From NCBI GenBank assembly GCA_963691835.1, contig OY829383.1:620001-684000 (forward strand): a stretch of DNA of 64,000 nucleotides. The letters run 5' to 3'. Position numbers and translations under genes: made by a program. The DNA comes from G963691835 sp963691835 (lineage in GTDB: Bacteria > Pseudomonadota > Alphaproteobacteria > Thalassobaculales > Thalassobaculaceae). Below, one piece after another: positions 51,043 to 60,394 of this stretch (position 1 is its first letter; each line of letters opens with the position of its first letter). Below the pieces are notes generated by a model. The model was not told the origin of the DNA. It saw only the letters and a program-made list of their open reading frames with translations, and searched no databases.

Positions 51043-52932
51043 ATGCCGGCCGACGTGCCACCTTCCGACACCCCCGAAAGTGAAGAGGCCGCAAACCAGC
51101 GGGCAGCCACGTGCATGAGGTTGATCGCCAACGGGCTCGCCTATCACCGGGCCGGCCGGATCGATCTTGCGGCGCAAGCCTATGGTTCCGCCGTCCGCAC
51201 GGACCGAAACAATCCGGATGCGGTGCACTTGTTCGGCGCGGTTCTTCACGATTTCGGTCGCAGCACGGAAGCCTTGGCCGTTGTGAACCGGGCGATCGAG
51301 CTTCGGCCGCTGACGTCGTCTTACTACTCGACCAAGGCCGTCATTCTGCAGTTCCTAGGCCGCTATCCCGAAGCCCTCGCGGCTGTGAAAGACTCTCTCA
51401 AACGCAATCCGGGTATGTCCGACGTCTGGTTCTACAAGGCGAAGATCAGGGCGGATCTGGACCGTCGAGACTATGCAACCGACGATCTCCGCCGGGCCGT
51501 CCTGCTTGAGCCGTCGAATGAGTTGGCGGCCGCCTCTCTCGCAGGGGCCGCGAAGACGAGTGGTGCCTATGAGAGCGCCATTCCAGCGTTCCGAAGACTG
51601 TTGTGTGCCCATCCATTGGCCTCACAAGGGCGCTCGGATCTGGCCGGGATGCTGATGGAGATCGGCCGTGAGCATCAGGCGCGCGACCACCTGACCAAGG
51701 CGGCCGTCGCCGACCCGGATGCGGTGGATACACAAACAGCACTCGGCTTCGTGCAATTGGGATTGAACGCATTCTCAGCGTCGGAGACCTCTTTCCGGCG
51801 CGCACTGTCGATCCAACCCACCTTCCATGCCCCCATGATGGGCTTGGCGGAGTGCGCCTATCTCCAGGACGACGTGCCGGGTGCCGTGTCTTGGTCGGCT
51901 GAGGGTCTGAAACACGCCAAAGCGGATCCGCAGCCCCGCTTCAGACACTCCATTCACCTGGCGGCCGCCGGGCGGATCACCGAATCCCTGGACTTCGGTG
52001 CGTGGAAGTTCCGAAAGGCAGACGCCGTTCAAAGGATCGGCGTGCCCCCGCGGTGGGAGGGAGAGCCTTTGGCGGGCAAATCCCTCGTGATCTGCTCCGA
52101 AGAGGGGGTCGGCGACGAGATCGCGTTCGCCACCGCGATCCCGGATGTCGGCGCTCAGGCCAAACAACTCTACATTGATTGCGATGCCCGTCTGGTCGGG
52201 GTCTACCGGCGGTCTTTTCCCGGGGCTGTGATCGAACCCCATCAGCGGACTGGCAATCGTCTCCGACCGACCCAAAGCTATGAGTGGCTGCCGGACGACC
52301 CGGCACCGGAGTATCACGTGGACATCGGCGATATACCCCGGTTCACGCGCCGGTCCTTGGCGGAATGGGATAAGGGCGGCGTCTACCTGAAGGCCGATCC
52401 GGACCGCGTCGCCCGTTGGCGAGAGCGGCTTGATGGGCTGGACGGCAATCTGAAAGTCGCCTTCTCCTGGCGAAGCCGCGTCAGAGACTGGATGCGCAAC
52501 AATCACTACACCGAGTTGGAAGACTGGCGCCCCCTGTTCGGGCTGAAAGGGGTGAGCTTCGTCTCCATGCAGTACGGCGACGATTGGCACCCGGAGATCG
52601 CGAACTGGCTCGGAAGAACCGAGGCGCCGATCCATGTCTTCGATGACACGGATATGACGAACGATTTCGAAGCAATATTCGCTTTGGCTGAGGCGGCGGA
52701 TCTGGTTATCTGCCCGTCCAGCACCTTGGCGTGGGCCGGGGCGGCCGTGGGGACCCCGACCTGGATGTTCCACCTGAAACCCTTTTATCCAGCGTTCGGC
52801 TTGGACCGCGTTCCGGGATATCCCACCATTAGGCTGTTTGGAAAGCACATCTCGGCACCCTGGTCCGATGTGTTCGGCCAACTTGCGGATGCGCTGCATC
52901 AGGAAATCGACAAACGGGAGACCCGGTCGTAA
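51043..52932 (+). CDS. TPR protein with glycosyltransferase-like C-terminal domain
   Basis: A 629-residue protein. Residues about 15-320 are tandem TPR units (LIANGLAYHRAGRIDLAAQAYGSAVR, AVVNRAIELRPL, FWYK-like DVWFYKAKIRADL, TALGFVQLGLNAFSASETSFRRALS). Residues about 330-620 resemble a GT9/GT41-like nucleotide-sugar-binding half: VICSEEGVGDEIAFATAIP, KVAFSWRSRVRDWMRNNHYTEL, FVSMQYGDDW, VICPSSTLAWAGAAVGTPTWM. Such proteins may glycosylate flagellin or surface structures; nearby sugar genes support that. No signal peptide. Starts 6 bases after the methyltransferase stop. Confidence 0.78.
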   Translation: MPADVPPSDTPESEEAANQRAATCMRLIANGLAYHRAGRIDLAAQAYGSAVRTDRNNPDAVHLFGAVLHDFGRSTEALAVVNRAIELRPLTSSYYSTKAVILQFLGRYPEALAAVKDSLKRNPGMSDVWFYKAKIRADLDRRDYATDDLRRAVLLEPSNELAAASLAGAAKTSGAYESAIPAFRRLLCAHPLASQGRSDLAGMLMEIGREHQARDHLTKAAVADPDAVDTQTALGFVQLGLNAFSASETSFRRALSIQPTFHAPMMGLAECAYLQDDVPGAVSWSAEGLKHAKADPQPRFRHSIHLAAAGRITESLDFGAWKFRKADAVQRIGVPPRWEGEPLAGKSLVICSEEGVGDEIAFATAIPDVGAQAKQLYIDCDARLVGVYRRSFPGAVIEPHQRTGNRLRPTQSYEWLPDDPAPEYHVDIGDIPRFTRRSLAEWDKGGVYLKADPDRVARWRERLDGLDGNLKVAFSWRSRVRDWMRNNHYTELEDWRPLFGLKGVSFVSMQYGDDWHPEIANWLGRTEAPIHVFDDTDMTNDFEAIFALAEAADLVICPSSTLAWAGAAVGTPTWMFHLKPFYPAFGLDRVPGYPTIRLFGKHISAPWSDVFGQLADALHQEIDKRETRS

Positions 52933-53636
52933 TGGAGGAAATGTCGACGCTGTCGATCCTGGACTACATCGCCGTCACCGTTCTTCTGGTTGCCTGGGCG
53001 ATTTACGAGTGGGTCGGATCGTGGCCGATGATGCGCCAGAAGAACTTGTCCTACATCATGCGTGGCTGGCGCAAAGACTGGTTCGACAGCGCCTGCAGCC
53101 GCGATAACCGCATCATCGACATCCAGATCCTCCGCTCCCTCGCCGGCAACTCCGCCTTCCTGGCAACGACAACGATCTTCGTGATCGGCGGTCTGGCAGC
53201 CCTGATTGGTACGACGGAGCATGCGGTGCGGGTGCTTAACGGTTTCGAGTATCTGCCGGAAACCAGCCAGAACCGGTTCGGTCTCAAGATCGTCGTTCTG
53301 CTCGGCATCTTCATCTACGCCTTCTTCCGACTGGCTTGGTCGATCCGGCTGCACAACAACGCCGCCGTCGTACTCGGCGCCATTCCACAGCCCGATGCGA
53401 AGATCGAGCGGGAGATCTTCAAGCGCACCTCCAGAGTGGCAGCCCGCCTGACGTCGCTAGCCGCCAAGCACTACAACGCCGGTATGCACTGCTACTATTT
53501 CGGGCTCGCAGGCTGCGCGTGGTTCATCCACCCGGCGGCCCTGATCGCCGCCACGCTTTGGGTTGTTGGGATCCTGTACCGCCGCGAGTACCGGTCCCAC
53601 GCGCATGCGGCCTTGTCGGAGCGGGAAAAGTTTTAG
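52932..53636 (+). CDS. DUF599 family membrane protein
   Basis: A 234-residue integral membrane protein with about four helices (near 8-28, 75-97, 120-140 and 185-215). Family features: YEWVGSWPMMRQKNLSYIMRGWRKDW (in part), RDNRIIDIQILRSLAGNSAFLATT in part, and RLHNNAAVVLGAIP with a conserved cytoplasmic helix. Its function is unknown. TAATG coupling to the TPR gene. It converges with the oxygenase gene, sharing the last 4 bases. Confidence 0.85.
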   Translation: MEEMSTLSILDYIAVTVLLVAWAIYEWVGSWPMMRQKNLSYIMRGWRKDWFDSACSRDNRIIDIQILRSLAGNSAFLATTTIFVIGGLAALIGTTEHAVRVLNGFEYLPETSQNRFGLKIVVLLGIFIYAFFRLAWSIRLHNNAAVVLGAIPQPDAKIEREIFKRTSRVAARLTSLAAKHYNAGMHCYYFGLAGCAWFIHPAALIAATLWVVGILYRREYRSHAHAALSEREKF

Positions 53637-54388
53637 TTCACGAAGACGTTGCCGCCATGACGGTCCACGCCGCGCATGAGATAGACCGGTCGCTTTGAAT
53701 GGTCGGTCAGACCCTTTGCGCGCGTCAGCTCGGCCGCCACTTGCCGGTCGAAGTGTGAGGTGGTCGGCATGAATCGCATGGTCATTCCCCGGCGGGGATT
53801 GGGAGACCGGTTCGCCTCCGAGCCATGGACGAGATAGACATCGTGGAGGGACATGCGGCCCGCATCCAGCGTGATCGATACGGCTTTCGAGTCATCGTAC
53901 TCTGAGGCATCAACCTCCTGGTTCAGCGCCAAGCCCGGGCCGTCGTTGGTGTGATGTTTGCGCAGCCTTTGTTCCAGGTGAGAGCCGCGCATGACCTTGA
54001 GACACCCGTTCTCAGTGGTCGAGTCGTCAACCGCGATCCAGACCGTGCAGGTGGCGAGCGGACGGATGGGCCAGTACTCCCCATCCTGGTGCCACGGCGT
54101 GGCGGTTCCGTTGAGGGCGGGCTTGGCAAAGAAACTCATGTTCCAGAGAGCGATGTCCGGCCCGATGAGCTGTTCCACCATGTCCAGGATCTCCGGCCGC
54201 CGCGCATACTCCGCGAAACCGGGATCAATGCCGAGAACAGCCGGACAATAGTCTCTAAACTCCGGATGCGCGGCGACGAGGCGGGCGTGACGCTGCTTGA
54301 TATCTTCGATGACATCCTCGGGGAGACGGACTTCCGGAATGATGAAGCCATCCTGATTGTAGGTCTCCACCTGATCGGCTGAGAGCAT
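53633..54388 (-). CDS. Phytanoyl-CoA dioxygenase family protein
   Basis: A 251-residue Fe(II)/2OG enzyme. HxD in TPWHQDGEYWPIRPL, a distal His in DVYLVHGSEANRSPNPRRG, followed by the 2OG-contacting RGMTMRF. VDDSTTENGCLKVMRGSH is the common PhyH loop. It hydroxylates an unknown small molecule. ATG 54388 has AGGGAGG upstream; a longer frame to 54544 is not conserved. It diverges from the FAD oxidase gene. Confidence 0.88.
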   Translation of the reverse strand: MLSADQVETYNQDGFIIPEVRLPEDVIEDIKQRHARLVAAHPEFRDYCPAVLGIDPGFAEYARRPEILDMVEQLIGPDIALWNMSFFAKPALNGTATPWHQDGEYWPIRPLATCTVWIAVDDSTTENGCLKVMRGSHLEQRLRKHHTNDGPGLALNQEVDASEYDDSKAVSITLDAGRMSLHDVYLVHGSEANRSPNPRRGMTMRFMPTTSHFDRQVAAELTRAKGLTDHSKRPVYLMRGVDRHGGNVFVN

Positions 54389-54530
54389 CGCGGTTCCTCC
54401 CTTTCGCAGCCGCATCTTGGCGCGCGGCGCCTGAGATGAAGTATAGGACCGGGCCCGCGCCGGTGGCGAGACGCGCTTTGGCTCCATCCGCGAGATATGC
54501 CAGAGTCCCCTACCACTCACCCTTGGACAA

Positions 54531-55898
54531 ATGACGATGAGCACGCCGACCCATCGGGGCTACAAGCCCAACGTTTTTGACCGGTTGGCGAACACGCCCC
54601 ACTCCTCCGTCAGCTTCAAGAGCTCCCTCTGGCATGCAACGGCCGCCCCGGCGCCCGAAACGGAAGCCTTGGAAGGCGATGTCACGGCGGAGTTCGTCGT
54701 GGTCGGCGGCGGTTTTCTTGGATGCTCGACGGCCCTGCATCTGGCCGAAGCGGGGCATGACGTCGTCCTGCTGGAGGCGGACGAGCCCGGGTTCGGTGCC
54801 TCTGGCCGGAACACCGGCTTCGTGGTGCCCAACCTGTTGACCGGCCTCGACCCCAAGTTCATGCGGGAACAATTGGGAGAGGATGCGGGAGAACGGCTCT
54901 GCCGGATGCTCGGCGAGGGGGCTGAGCTGACGTTCGACCTGATCAACCGCCATGGCATCGAGTGTGAGGCGCGCCAAGCTGGTTGGCTGCAGCCCATCCA
55001 TTCCGCATCGAAAAAAGAGTGGCTGAAGGATCGTGTCGCCCAATGGCAGGCGCTCGGCCGGCCAGTCCGTGAACTGTCTGCCCGGGACGTCGCGGAAGAG
55101 ACCGGGACAGATCAGTACCACGGTGCCTTCCTCGACCCGACGGGTGGCCACCTAAATCCGTTGGGCTATGTCCGCGGTCTTGCACGGGCGGCAATCGCGG
55201 CCGGCGTTCGGCTGTTTACGGAAAGCCGGGTCATCGGGCTCGATCGGGATGGCGCCGGCTGGCGGGTCCGGGCGGACAAAGGCTCCGTCAGCGCATCGAA
55301 GGTCATGCTGACAACCAATGTGAGCGGCGACGGGCTCGCGCCTAAAGCGGAGGGCACGCAATTCCCCATCACGCTGTTCCAGTGCGCGACTCACCCCCTT
55401 GACCCCGCTCTCCGAAAAACTGTGCTGCCCAACGACCGGTGCTGCGTGGACACACGGAAAGAGATCATCGCCTTCCGCTGGACGCCGGATAACCGGATCG
55501 TCACCGGCGGGCTGATGGCCTCTCCCTTCGGCGCGCCGGAGCGGGCCCCCGCCTATCATCTCGAACGGCTTCGGTCGCTGGTACCGGCCTTGCCCGAGCT
55601 CACATCCGAATTCGCCTGGCAAGGCCGCTTGGGTGCCGCCCGTGACTTCCTGCCGAGGATTATGGAGTTGGGCGACGGTGCGTGGTCGGCGATCGCGTGC
55701 AACGGACGCGGCATGGCCATGACCACCGCCCTTGGCCGGGCCATGGCCCGCTGGCTCCACGGCGGATCCAACGAAGGCCCGCCGGTTCCCGTGACTGCCC
55801 CCGATCCGATGCTGCTCCCAGGGCTCGCTCCACTGGCACTTTCAGCATGGCTTCCCTGGAACCGTCTCTCCGACCGCCGGGAGACCCAGGCGGAATGA
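54531..55898 (+). CDS. FAD-dependent (D-amino acid/glycine-type) oxidoreductase
   Basis: A 455-residue DAO-family flavoenzyme: dinucleotide motif EFVVVGGGFLGCSTALHLAEAGHDVVLLEAD (in part), GASGRNTGFVVPN covalent/FAD-contact loop, and C-terminal WSAIACNGRGMAMTTALGRAMARW. It oxidises an amine or N-methyl amino acid with O2 or quinone. It is translationally coupled (ATGA) to a VOC gene. The coupled VOC protein may act on the product. Confidence 0.88.
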   Translation: MTMSTPTHRGYKPNVFDRLANTPHSSVSFKSSLWHATAAPAPETEALEGDVTAEFVVVGGGFLGCSTALHLAEAGHDVVLLEADEPGFGASGRNTGFVVPNLLTGLDPKFMREQLGEDAGERLCRMLGEGAELTFDLINRHGIECEARQAGWLQPIHSASKKEWLKDRVAQWQALGRPVRELSARDVAEETGTDQYHGAFLDPTGGHLNPLGYVRGLARAAIAAGVRLFTESRVIGLDRDGAGWRVRADKGSVSASKVMLTTNVSGDGLAPKAEGTQFPITLFQCATHPLDPALRKTVLPNDRCCVDTRKEIIAFRWTPDNRIVTGGLMASPFGAPERAPAYHLERLRSLVPALPELTSEFAWQGRLGAARDFLPRIMELGDGAWSAIACNGRGMAMTTALGRAMARWLHGGSNEGPPVPVTAPDPMLLPGLAPLALSAWLPWNRLSDRRETQAE

Positions 55899-56278
55899 TC
55901 GACCACATTTCCATCGCGGTCTCAGACCTCGATCGGAGCGGGGCGTTTTACGATGCGGTGCTCGGCGCCATCGGCCTCGACCGTCTGGTGACCCGGGACG
56001 CGACGATTGGCTACGGGAAGCGGTATCCGGAATTCTGGCTCAATGCGCGGCCCGGCATGACACCGGTCCCGGACGGCACCGGGGCTCACGTGTGTCTCCG
56101 GGCCCGGGACAAAGCGGCTGTCGAGGCCTTTCACGCGACAGCATTGCGTCTTGGCGGGCGGGATGAAGGTCGGCCCGGCGACCGGACGGCGGCGGTGACC
56201 ACCTATTTCGGTGCGTTCATCCTCGACCCGGACGGCAATAAGATCGAGGCCGTGACGTTCCCAAGAACCGGCGCCTAG
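55895..56278 (+). CDS. VOC family protein
   Basis: A 127-residue glyoxalase-fold protein: MIDHISIAVSDLDRSGAFYDAVLGAIGLDRL (in part), WLNARPGM, GAHVCLRARDKAAVEAFHATAL and YFGAFILDPDGNKIEAVTF. The ligands His4, His in GAHVCL and Glu in KIEAV are all present. Coupled to the FAD oxidase by an ATGA overlap, so the two probably act in the same pathway. Confidence 0.88.
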   Translation: MIDHISIAVSDLDRSGAFYDAVLGAIGLDRLVTRDATIGYGKRYPEFWLNARPGMTPVPDGTGAHVCLRARDKAAVEAFHATALRLGGRDEGRPGDRTAAVTTYFGAFILDPDGNKIEAVTFPRTGA

Positions 56279-56290
56279 CAGGCGCTGGCT

Positions 56291-57436
56291 TTAGTCTGTG
56301 TTTCGCCTCGGATCATCCAGGAAATCGAAGAGATGGGCCAGGACGGCGTTTGGCTGTTCCTGTTGCACCCAGTGACCCGCTCCGTCTACCAGATGACAGC
56401 CCAGCATCCGGGTGCAGGCGGTCTCTTGCATCGCCTCAAGATGACCGGGCATCTGCTGAATGCCCCAATCGCTCGCTCCAGCCACGAAAAGGGACGGAAC
56501 GTCGATCGTGCGGCCCGAAAAGATCTGCATTGCCGGATCTGAGTGACCGGTCGTCCGAGCGCGGTACCAGTGAAGTTGCGCCTGAAATCCGGTGCGCTCA
56601 TAGGCGTTGGTATAGACATCCAACTCGTCATCGGGCAGCCACTCACAGGCCGCTATCTCCGCTTCAGTCGGCATGTGCGGTGCCACGGTCTCCGGCATCG
56701 TCTGGTTCAGATCCATGATGTAGTAGGTCGGCATCTTCTCAAGCTCGGTCGCCGTCCATCCGGTGAGCCGGAAGGGCTTGTTCTCGGCCCAATCAGCACT
56801 CTTGTGGTGGTAGTAGGCGCGGAGGAATGCCTTCATGCCCTCGGGGCTTTGGGTCATGTCAGCGTTCGCATCCGGGGTCGAGTAGTACCACTGATAATGC
56901 TTGCGGGGCCGGGACAGAGCCGCCATCGCCGCATGAATATCAGGTGCAGTGGCGCCGTCAGCAGGCGGCAATCCCGGCGGACCGCCGAACGGCGCACTCA
57001 TCATCACGACGGAACGGAACACATCCGGCCGACACAACGCCGCCCAGGCGGCGACGGGTGAGCCGAAGTCATGCCCGATGACCGCGTCCACTGAAGACCG
57101 GCCGACGGCGCGCAAGAGACACAGCATGTCCGTCACCAGATTGGGCATGCCGTAGTATCGGAGGTCGGTGCCATAGGCCTTGTCGGCGCCGGTGGTCCAG
57201 CCATAGCCACGCTGATCCGGTGCGATCACGTAGTAGCCGGCCTCCGCCAGCGGGAGCATGACCTTCCGCCAGCTATAGGCCAGTTCAGGGAACCCGTGCA
57301 GCAACAGAAGGCACGGCCGCGCTGGATCGTTCTCCCCAGCCTCCAGGACGTGCATCCGGAGACCGTTCACATGATCGATGTGCCGGGTGCGGATGCCCGC
57401 CGGCAGGGTATCGGATGAGAGAGGATCAGTGTCCAT
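56291..57436 (-). CDS. Alpha/beta hydrolase, epoxide hydrolase/dehalogenase-like
   Basis: A 381-residue alpha/beta hydrolase. Oxyanion HGFP in LLLLHGFPELAYSWR, nucleophile Asp in DAVIGHDFGSPVAAW, and general-base His in VDGAGHWVQQEQPN. The Asp nucleophile points to epoxide hydrolase, haloalkane or fluoroacetate dehalogenase chemistry instead of an esterase. It converges with the VOC gene and is followed upstream by the PuuD-like gene 63 bases away. Confidence 0.87.
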   Translation of the reverse strand: MDTDPLSSDTLPAGIRTRHIDHVNGLRMHVLEAGENDPARPCLLLLHGFPELAYSWRKVMLPLAEAGYYVIAPDQRGYGWTTGADKAYGTDLRYYGMPNLVTDMLCLLRAVGRSSVDAVIGHDFGSPVAAWAALCRPDVFRSVVMMSAPFGGPPGLPPADGATAPDIHAAMAALSRPRKHYQWYYSTPDANADMTQSPEGMKAFLRAYYHHKSADWAENKPFRLTGWTATELEKMPTYYIMDLNQTMPETVAPHMPTEAEIAACEWLPDDELDVYTNAYERTGFQAQLHWYRARTTGHSDPAMQIFSGRTIDVPSLFVAGASDWGIQQMPGHLEAMQETACTRMLGCHLVDGAGHWVQQEQPNAVLAHLFDFLDDPRRNTD

Positions 57437-57499
57437 GGCATGCCGTCCGGATTGGTCCAGAAGATCGGAAGGGAACCCTACAACGGCTTCTTGACCGCC

Positions 57500-58237
57500 T
57501 TAAGCCTGCTCTCGCATGACGCGGGACGCCGCAACCAGAGCGTCGAAAAGATTCTGCTGTATCGGGTCGGACCCCGCTGTGATCTCGGGGTGCCACTGTA
57601 CGGCAACACACCAAGGATGGGTCTCATGTTCCACCGCCTCGATCACGCCATCCATGGCCCGTCCGCTGACGATCAGACCATCGGCGAGTGTCTTCAGGGC
57701 CTGATGATGGCCGGACGTTCCCCGCGCCACGGTCGCGAGAAGAGCCTCTGCGGTTCTTGAGGTTCCCATGATATCCGCATCATGGACCGTCCAGTGTCCC
57801 TCATCGTTACGATGCATATCGCCATGGCCAAGGTCTGGAACATGTTCCACTAGGTCTCCGCCCAGGGCGACATTCAGAACCTGCATGCCGCGGCAAATGC
57901 ATAGGATCGGAAGGTCGCCTCGCTCAATCGCGGCCCTCAGTCCATCGATTTCCGCGGTGTCGCGTTCGGCGTCCAGCGGACCGAGTGCCGGGTGGTCTCT
58001 ATCTCCGCCATAGCGATCCGGGTCGATATCGGCTCCGCCCGAGAAGATGAGACCGTCAATCCGGTCCAGCACATCCGGGAACAACCCATCCCCCGGTGGA
58101 AGCATGACGGGAATGCCGCCAGCCCTTCTTATGGCGTCCGGGTAGTCAGCAGGCAGGTAATAGAGCGAGTCATAGTGAGTACTCTGTAACTGATGCTCAA
58201 AACGGCCGTAAGTCGTAATGCCTATAACTGGCTTCAT
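57500..58237 (-). CDS. Gamma-glutamyl-gamma-aminobutyrate hydrolase-like class I amidotransferase
   Basis: A 245-residue peptidase C26 protein. Catalytic Cys in PILCICRGMQVLNVALGG and the His-Glu pair in VAVQWHPEI; GLIFSGGADIDPDRY precedes. This is the PuuD family, which releases GABA from gamma-glutamyl-GABA; the GS homologue at 35636 may be its partner but is 20 kb away. ATG 58237 starts KPVIGITTYG, the normal family beginning; ATG 58267 would add 10 residues. Ribosome site is weak for both. Confidence 0.87.
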   Translation of the reverse strand: MKPVIGITTYGRFEHQLQSTHYDSLYYLPADYPDAIRRAGGIPVMLPPGDGLFPDVLDRIDGLIFSGGADIDPDRYGGDRDHPALGPLDAERDTAEIDGLRAAIERGDLPILCICRGMQVLNVALGGDLVEHVPDLGHGDMHRNDEGHWTVHDADIMGTSRTAEALLATVARGTSGHHQALKTLADGLIVSGRAMDGVIEAVEHETHPWCVAVQWHPEITAGSDPIQQNLFDALVAASRVMREQA

Positions 58238-58608
58238 TCGCCCGCCCCAAAACCAACTGTCAGACATCTAAGCTGAGGCTGCATGTCAAAGAAAGGAAAA
58301 GCACCAATATGAGATCGAATTTATTTTTCCCTTACTGATTTCTGGTTTTTGAATCTGGAGAATACTCAGAACAATAGACCTGCTTTGAAGAGACAAGCGC
58401 ATAAATACTAAACCAAACAACCAAGATTGTGCGCCCGTCCGCTTGCGGCACCGCACGTCTGGGACTAGCGTCGGCTCAGAACGAGAAATGATCGGGAGGG
58501 AAAGATGCGGTTCCTGTACTTCGATGACTGGCGCCTTGGCGTGCTTCACGAAACTGGTGTGGTCGATGTGACGGACGCATTGTCCGGTGTGCCACGTCTC
58601 AACCCTGA

Positions 58609-58625
58609 GAGCCCGTCCACAAAGT
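58609..58625 (+). repeat. Left terminal inverted repeat of the IS
   Basis: GAGCCCGTCCACAAAGT; the mate lies at 59525-59541 in inverse orientation, with mismatches at positions 4 and 12. Confidence 0.85.
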
Positions 58626-58688
58626 CATTGAATCGTTGGAATCGTTTGTGATTCACTATCTTGTAGCGATTGATGAGGGAGCTACCAG

Positions 58689-59524
58689 ATGTGGACGAAA
58701 GAAAACCGTGCCCGTTATGAGCGCCGGGGCCTTCGGTACCCGAGTGATCTGACGGACGAAGAGTGGTCGGTTCTGGCGCCGTTGATCCCGCCGGCCCGGC
58801 ATGGCGGCCGCAAGCGGTCGGTTGACGTTCGCGCGGTGATCAATGGCTTGCTCTATGTTCTGGAGACCGGCTGCCCGTGGCGCCATTTGCCGAAGGACTT
58901 TCCGCCGAAGAGCACGGTGCATGGGTATTTCGATCTGTGGGCCTGGGACGGCACGCTCGAGCGGATGCACGATACGCTCTATGTGGCGTTGCGCGAGGCG
59001 GAAGGCCGAGAGGGGCAACCGAGCGCCGCGATTATCGACAGCCAAAGCGCCAAATCGGCGCAAAAAGGGGGGCGTCGCTTGACCCGATCGGCTATGACGC
59101 GGGCAAGAAGACGCGCGGCGTGAAGCGCCACATCCTCACTGACCATGGCGGACTGCTGCTCACGGCGGTGGTGCATCCAGCCGACATTCAGGACCGCGAC
59201 GGCGCGGCCTTGGTTTTGAGCAAGCGGGTGCGGCGACGGTTTCCATTCATCGAGGTGGTCTTCGCCGATGCCGGCTACCAGGGGCCGAAAGCCGCCAAGG
59301 CGGTGGCCAAGACCGGGCCCTGGCGGCTGGAAATCATCAAGCGGAGCGACGGCGCCAAGGGCTTCATGGTGCAGGCCAAGCGCTGGATCGTCGAACGCAC
59401 GCTGGCCTGGATCTCGCGCAACCGAAGGCTCGCCCGAGACTTCGAGGCGCGGGCGCGAACCGCCACCGCCTTCATCTACCTCGCCATGATCAAGATCATG
59501 GTACGCCGCTTGAAACAAACATGA
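58689..59524 (+). CDS. IS5-family transposase, two frames joined by a -1 frameshift
   Basis: The first frame (from ATG 58689) contains the N-terminal DUF4096-like region (RYPSDLTDEEWSVLAPLIPP, GCPWRHLPKDFPPKSTVHGYF in part) and the first catalytic Asp in AIIDSQSAKSAQKGG. It ends in an unrelated tail stopping at 59123. The -1 frame continues ASLDPIGYDAGKKTRGVKRHIL, the second Asp in VFADAGYQGP and the Glu in WIVERTLAWISRNRRLARDFE, so the DDE triad is complete only after a shift. The shift would occur on A5G6 at 59062-59072. IS5-type elements use such programmed -1 frameshifting, so the element may be active. Confidence 0.88.
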
Positions 59525-59541
59525 ACTTTATGGACGGACTC
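59525..59541 (-). repeat. Right terminal inverted repeat of the IS
   Basis: Reads GAGTCCGTCCATAAAGT on the minus strand and abuts the transposase stop codon. Confidence 0.85.
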
Positions 59542-60394
59542 TGAGACACTGATCAATGGCGTGATCGCGGGATACGCGGACTACCGGGACCTGATTGCCA
59601 CGGCGGCAGCGTCCGGATCCAGTCGCCCCCTATCCGAGGTCACCCTTCGCCCACCTCTTCCGTGTCCTCGCCAGATCGATTGCATGGCCGTGAACTATAT
59701 GGAAGACGGCACCCTTCCCGCGCCGCCGCCGATCAACGGCTTCCACAAGAGCCCAAGCGCCGTGATTGGACCGGGTGATACGATGGTCCTCCCCGACGTG
59801 CCCGCGGCCATCTTCGAGGGTGAGGCGGAACTCGCCGTCGTGATCGGGAAGCGAGCGACCAGTGTCTCTGAAGCCGACGCCATGGGTCATATCTTCGGAT
59901 ACATGAACTTTATCGATGGCTCCGCACGTGGCCTGCCGCCGGAAGGCAATGTCTTCTTCCAGGCTAAATCCCGCGACACCTTCGCCCCCATCGGCCCCAT
60001 CATCGTCACCGCGGACGAGGTTCCCAACCCCCAAGACCTGGGCGTGGAGCTTACAGTGAATGGCACCGTGATGCAGAAGTTCCGGACCAGCGACATGGCG
60101 CACTCAATTCCGAAGAGCCTCGCCTGGGCCAGCAGTCTGCATACCTTGGAGCCGGGGGATATTCTCGCCACTGGAACCAATCACCGGGGCTTGAGCGCCT
60201 TCCAGGACGGAGACCAGATCACTCTGTCCGTCGAAGGCCTCGGCACTTTGGCGTTCTCCGTTCGGGATGACCTGAAACGGACCTGGGCCCGAACCACCCG
60301 CAGCGAGCATGCGGCACAGGGACTGCCCGGGCGCTTCACCCATCAACTGTCAGGGAAATACGCCAAGACCTAGGAGGTTCCTTGACCGTTGGTG

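Larger units (their letters stand above)
58609..59541 (+). mobile_element. IS5-family insertion sequence (about 933 bp)
   Basis: Ends are 17-bp terminal inverted repeats, GAGCCCGTCCACAAAGT at the left and GAGTCCGTCCATAAAGT (reverse complement) at the right, 15 of 17 matching. TGA at 58606-58608 and 59542-59544 is the 3-bp TNA-type target duplication, as for the IS427/IS1031-like groups of IS5. The boundaries are supported because removing the IS restores the FAH reading frame. Assignment to a group is inference from size, target and two-frame transposase. One base either side of the boundary is ambiguous because of the repeated GAG. Confidence 0.88.
58505..60373 (+). pseudogene. Fumarylacetoacetate hydrolase family protein, split by an IS element
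   Basis: ATG 58505 (GGGAGGG upstream) encodes RFLYFDDWRLGVLHETG and VDVTDALSGVPRLN, then the IS begins at 58609 and the frame stops inside it. After the IS, from 59545, the frame continues with TLINGVIAGYADYRDL and the FAH body: CMAVNYMEDG, FEGEAELAVVIGK (metal Glu), FMNFIDG-like and GDILATGTNHRG. Removing the IS and one TGA copy joins the two parts exactly in frame, giving 310 residues. The ancestral product would hydrolyse or decarboxylate a beta-diketo or 2-oxo acid. ATG/ATC-type restarts after the IS (ATC 59561 region) could still make a shorter protein, but without residues 1-40. Confidence 0.88.

Noticed and set aside
58286..58549. Minus-strand frame in the AT-rich gap before the FAH gene
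   Set aside because: Runs through the FAH ribosome site and start, has no homology, and the gap is better explained as a divergent promoter region.
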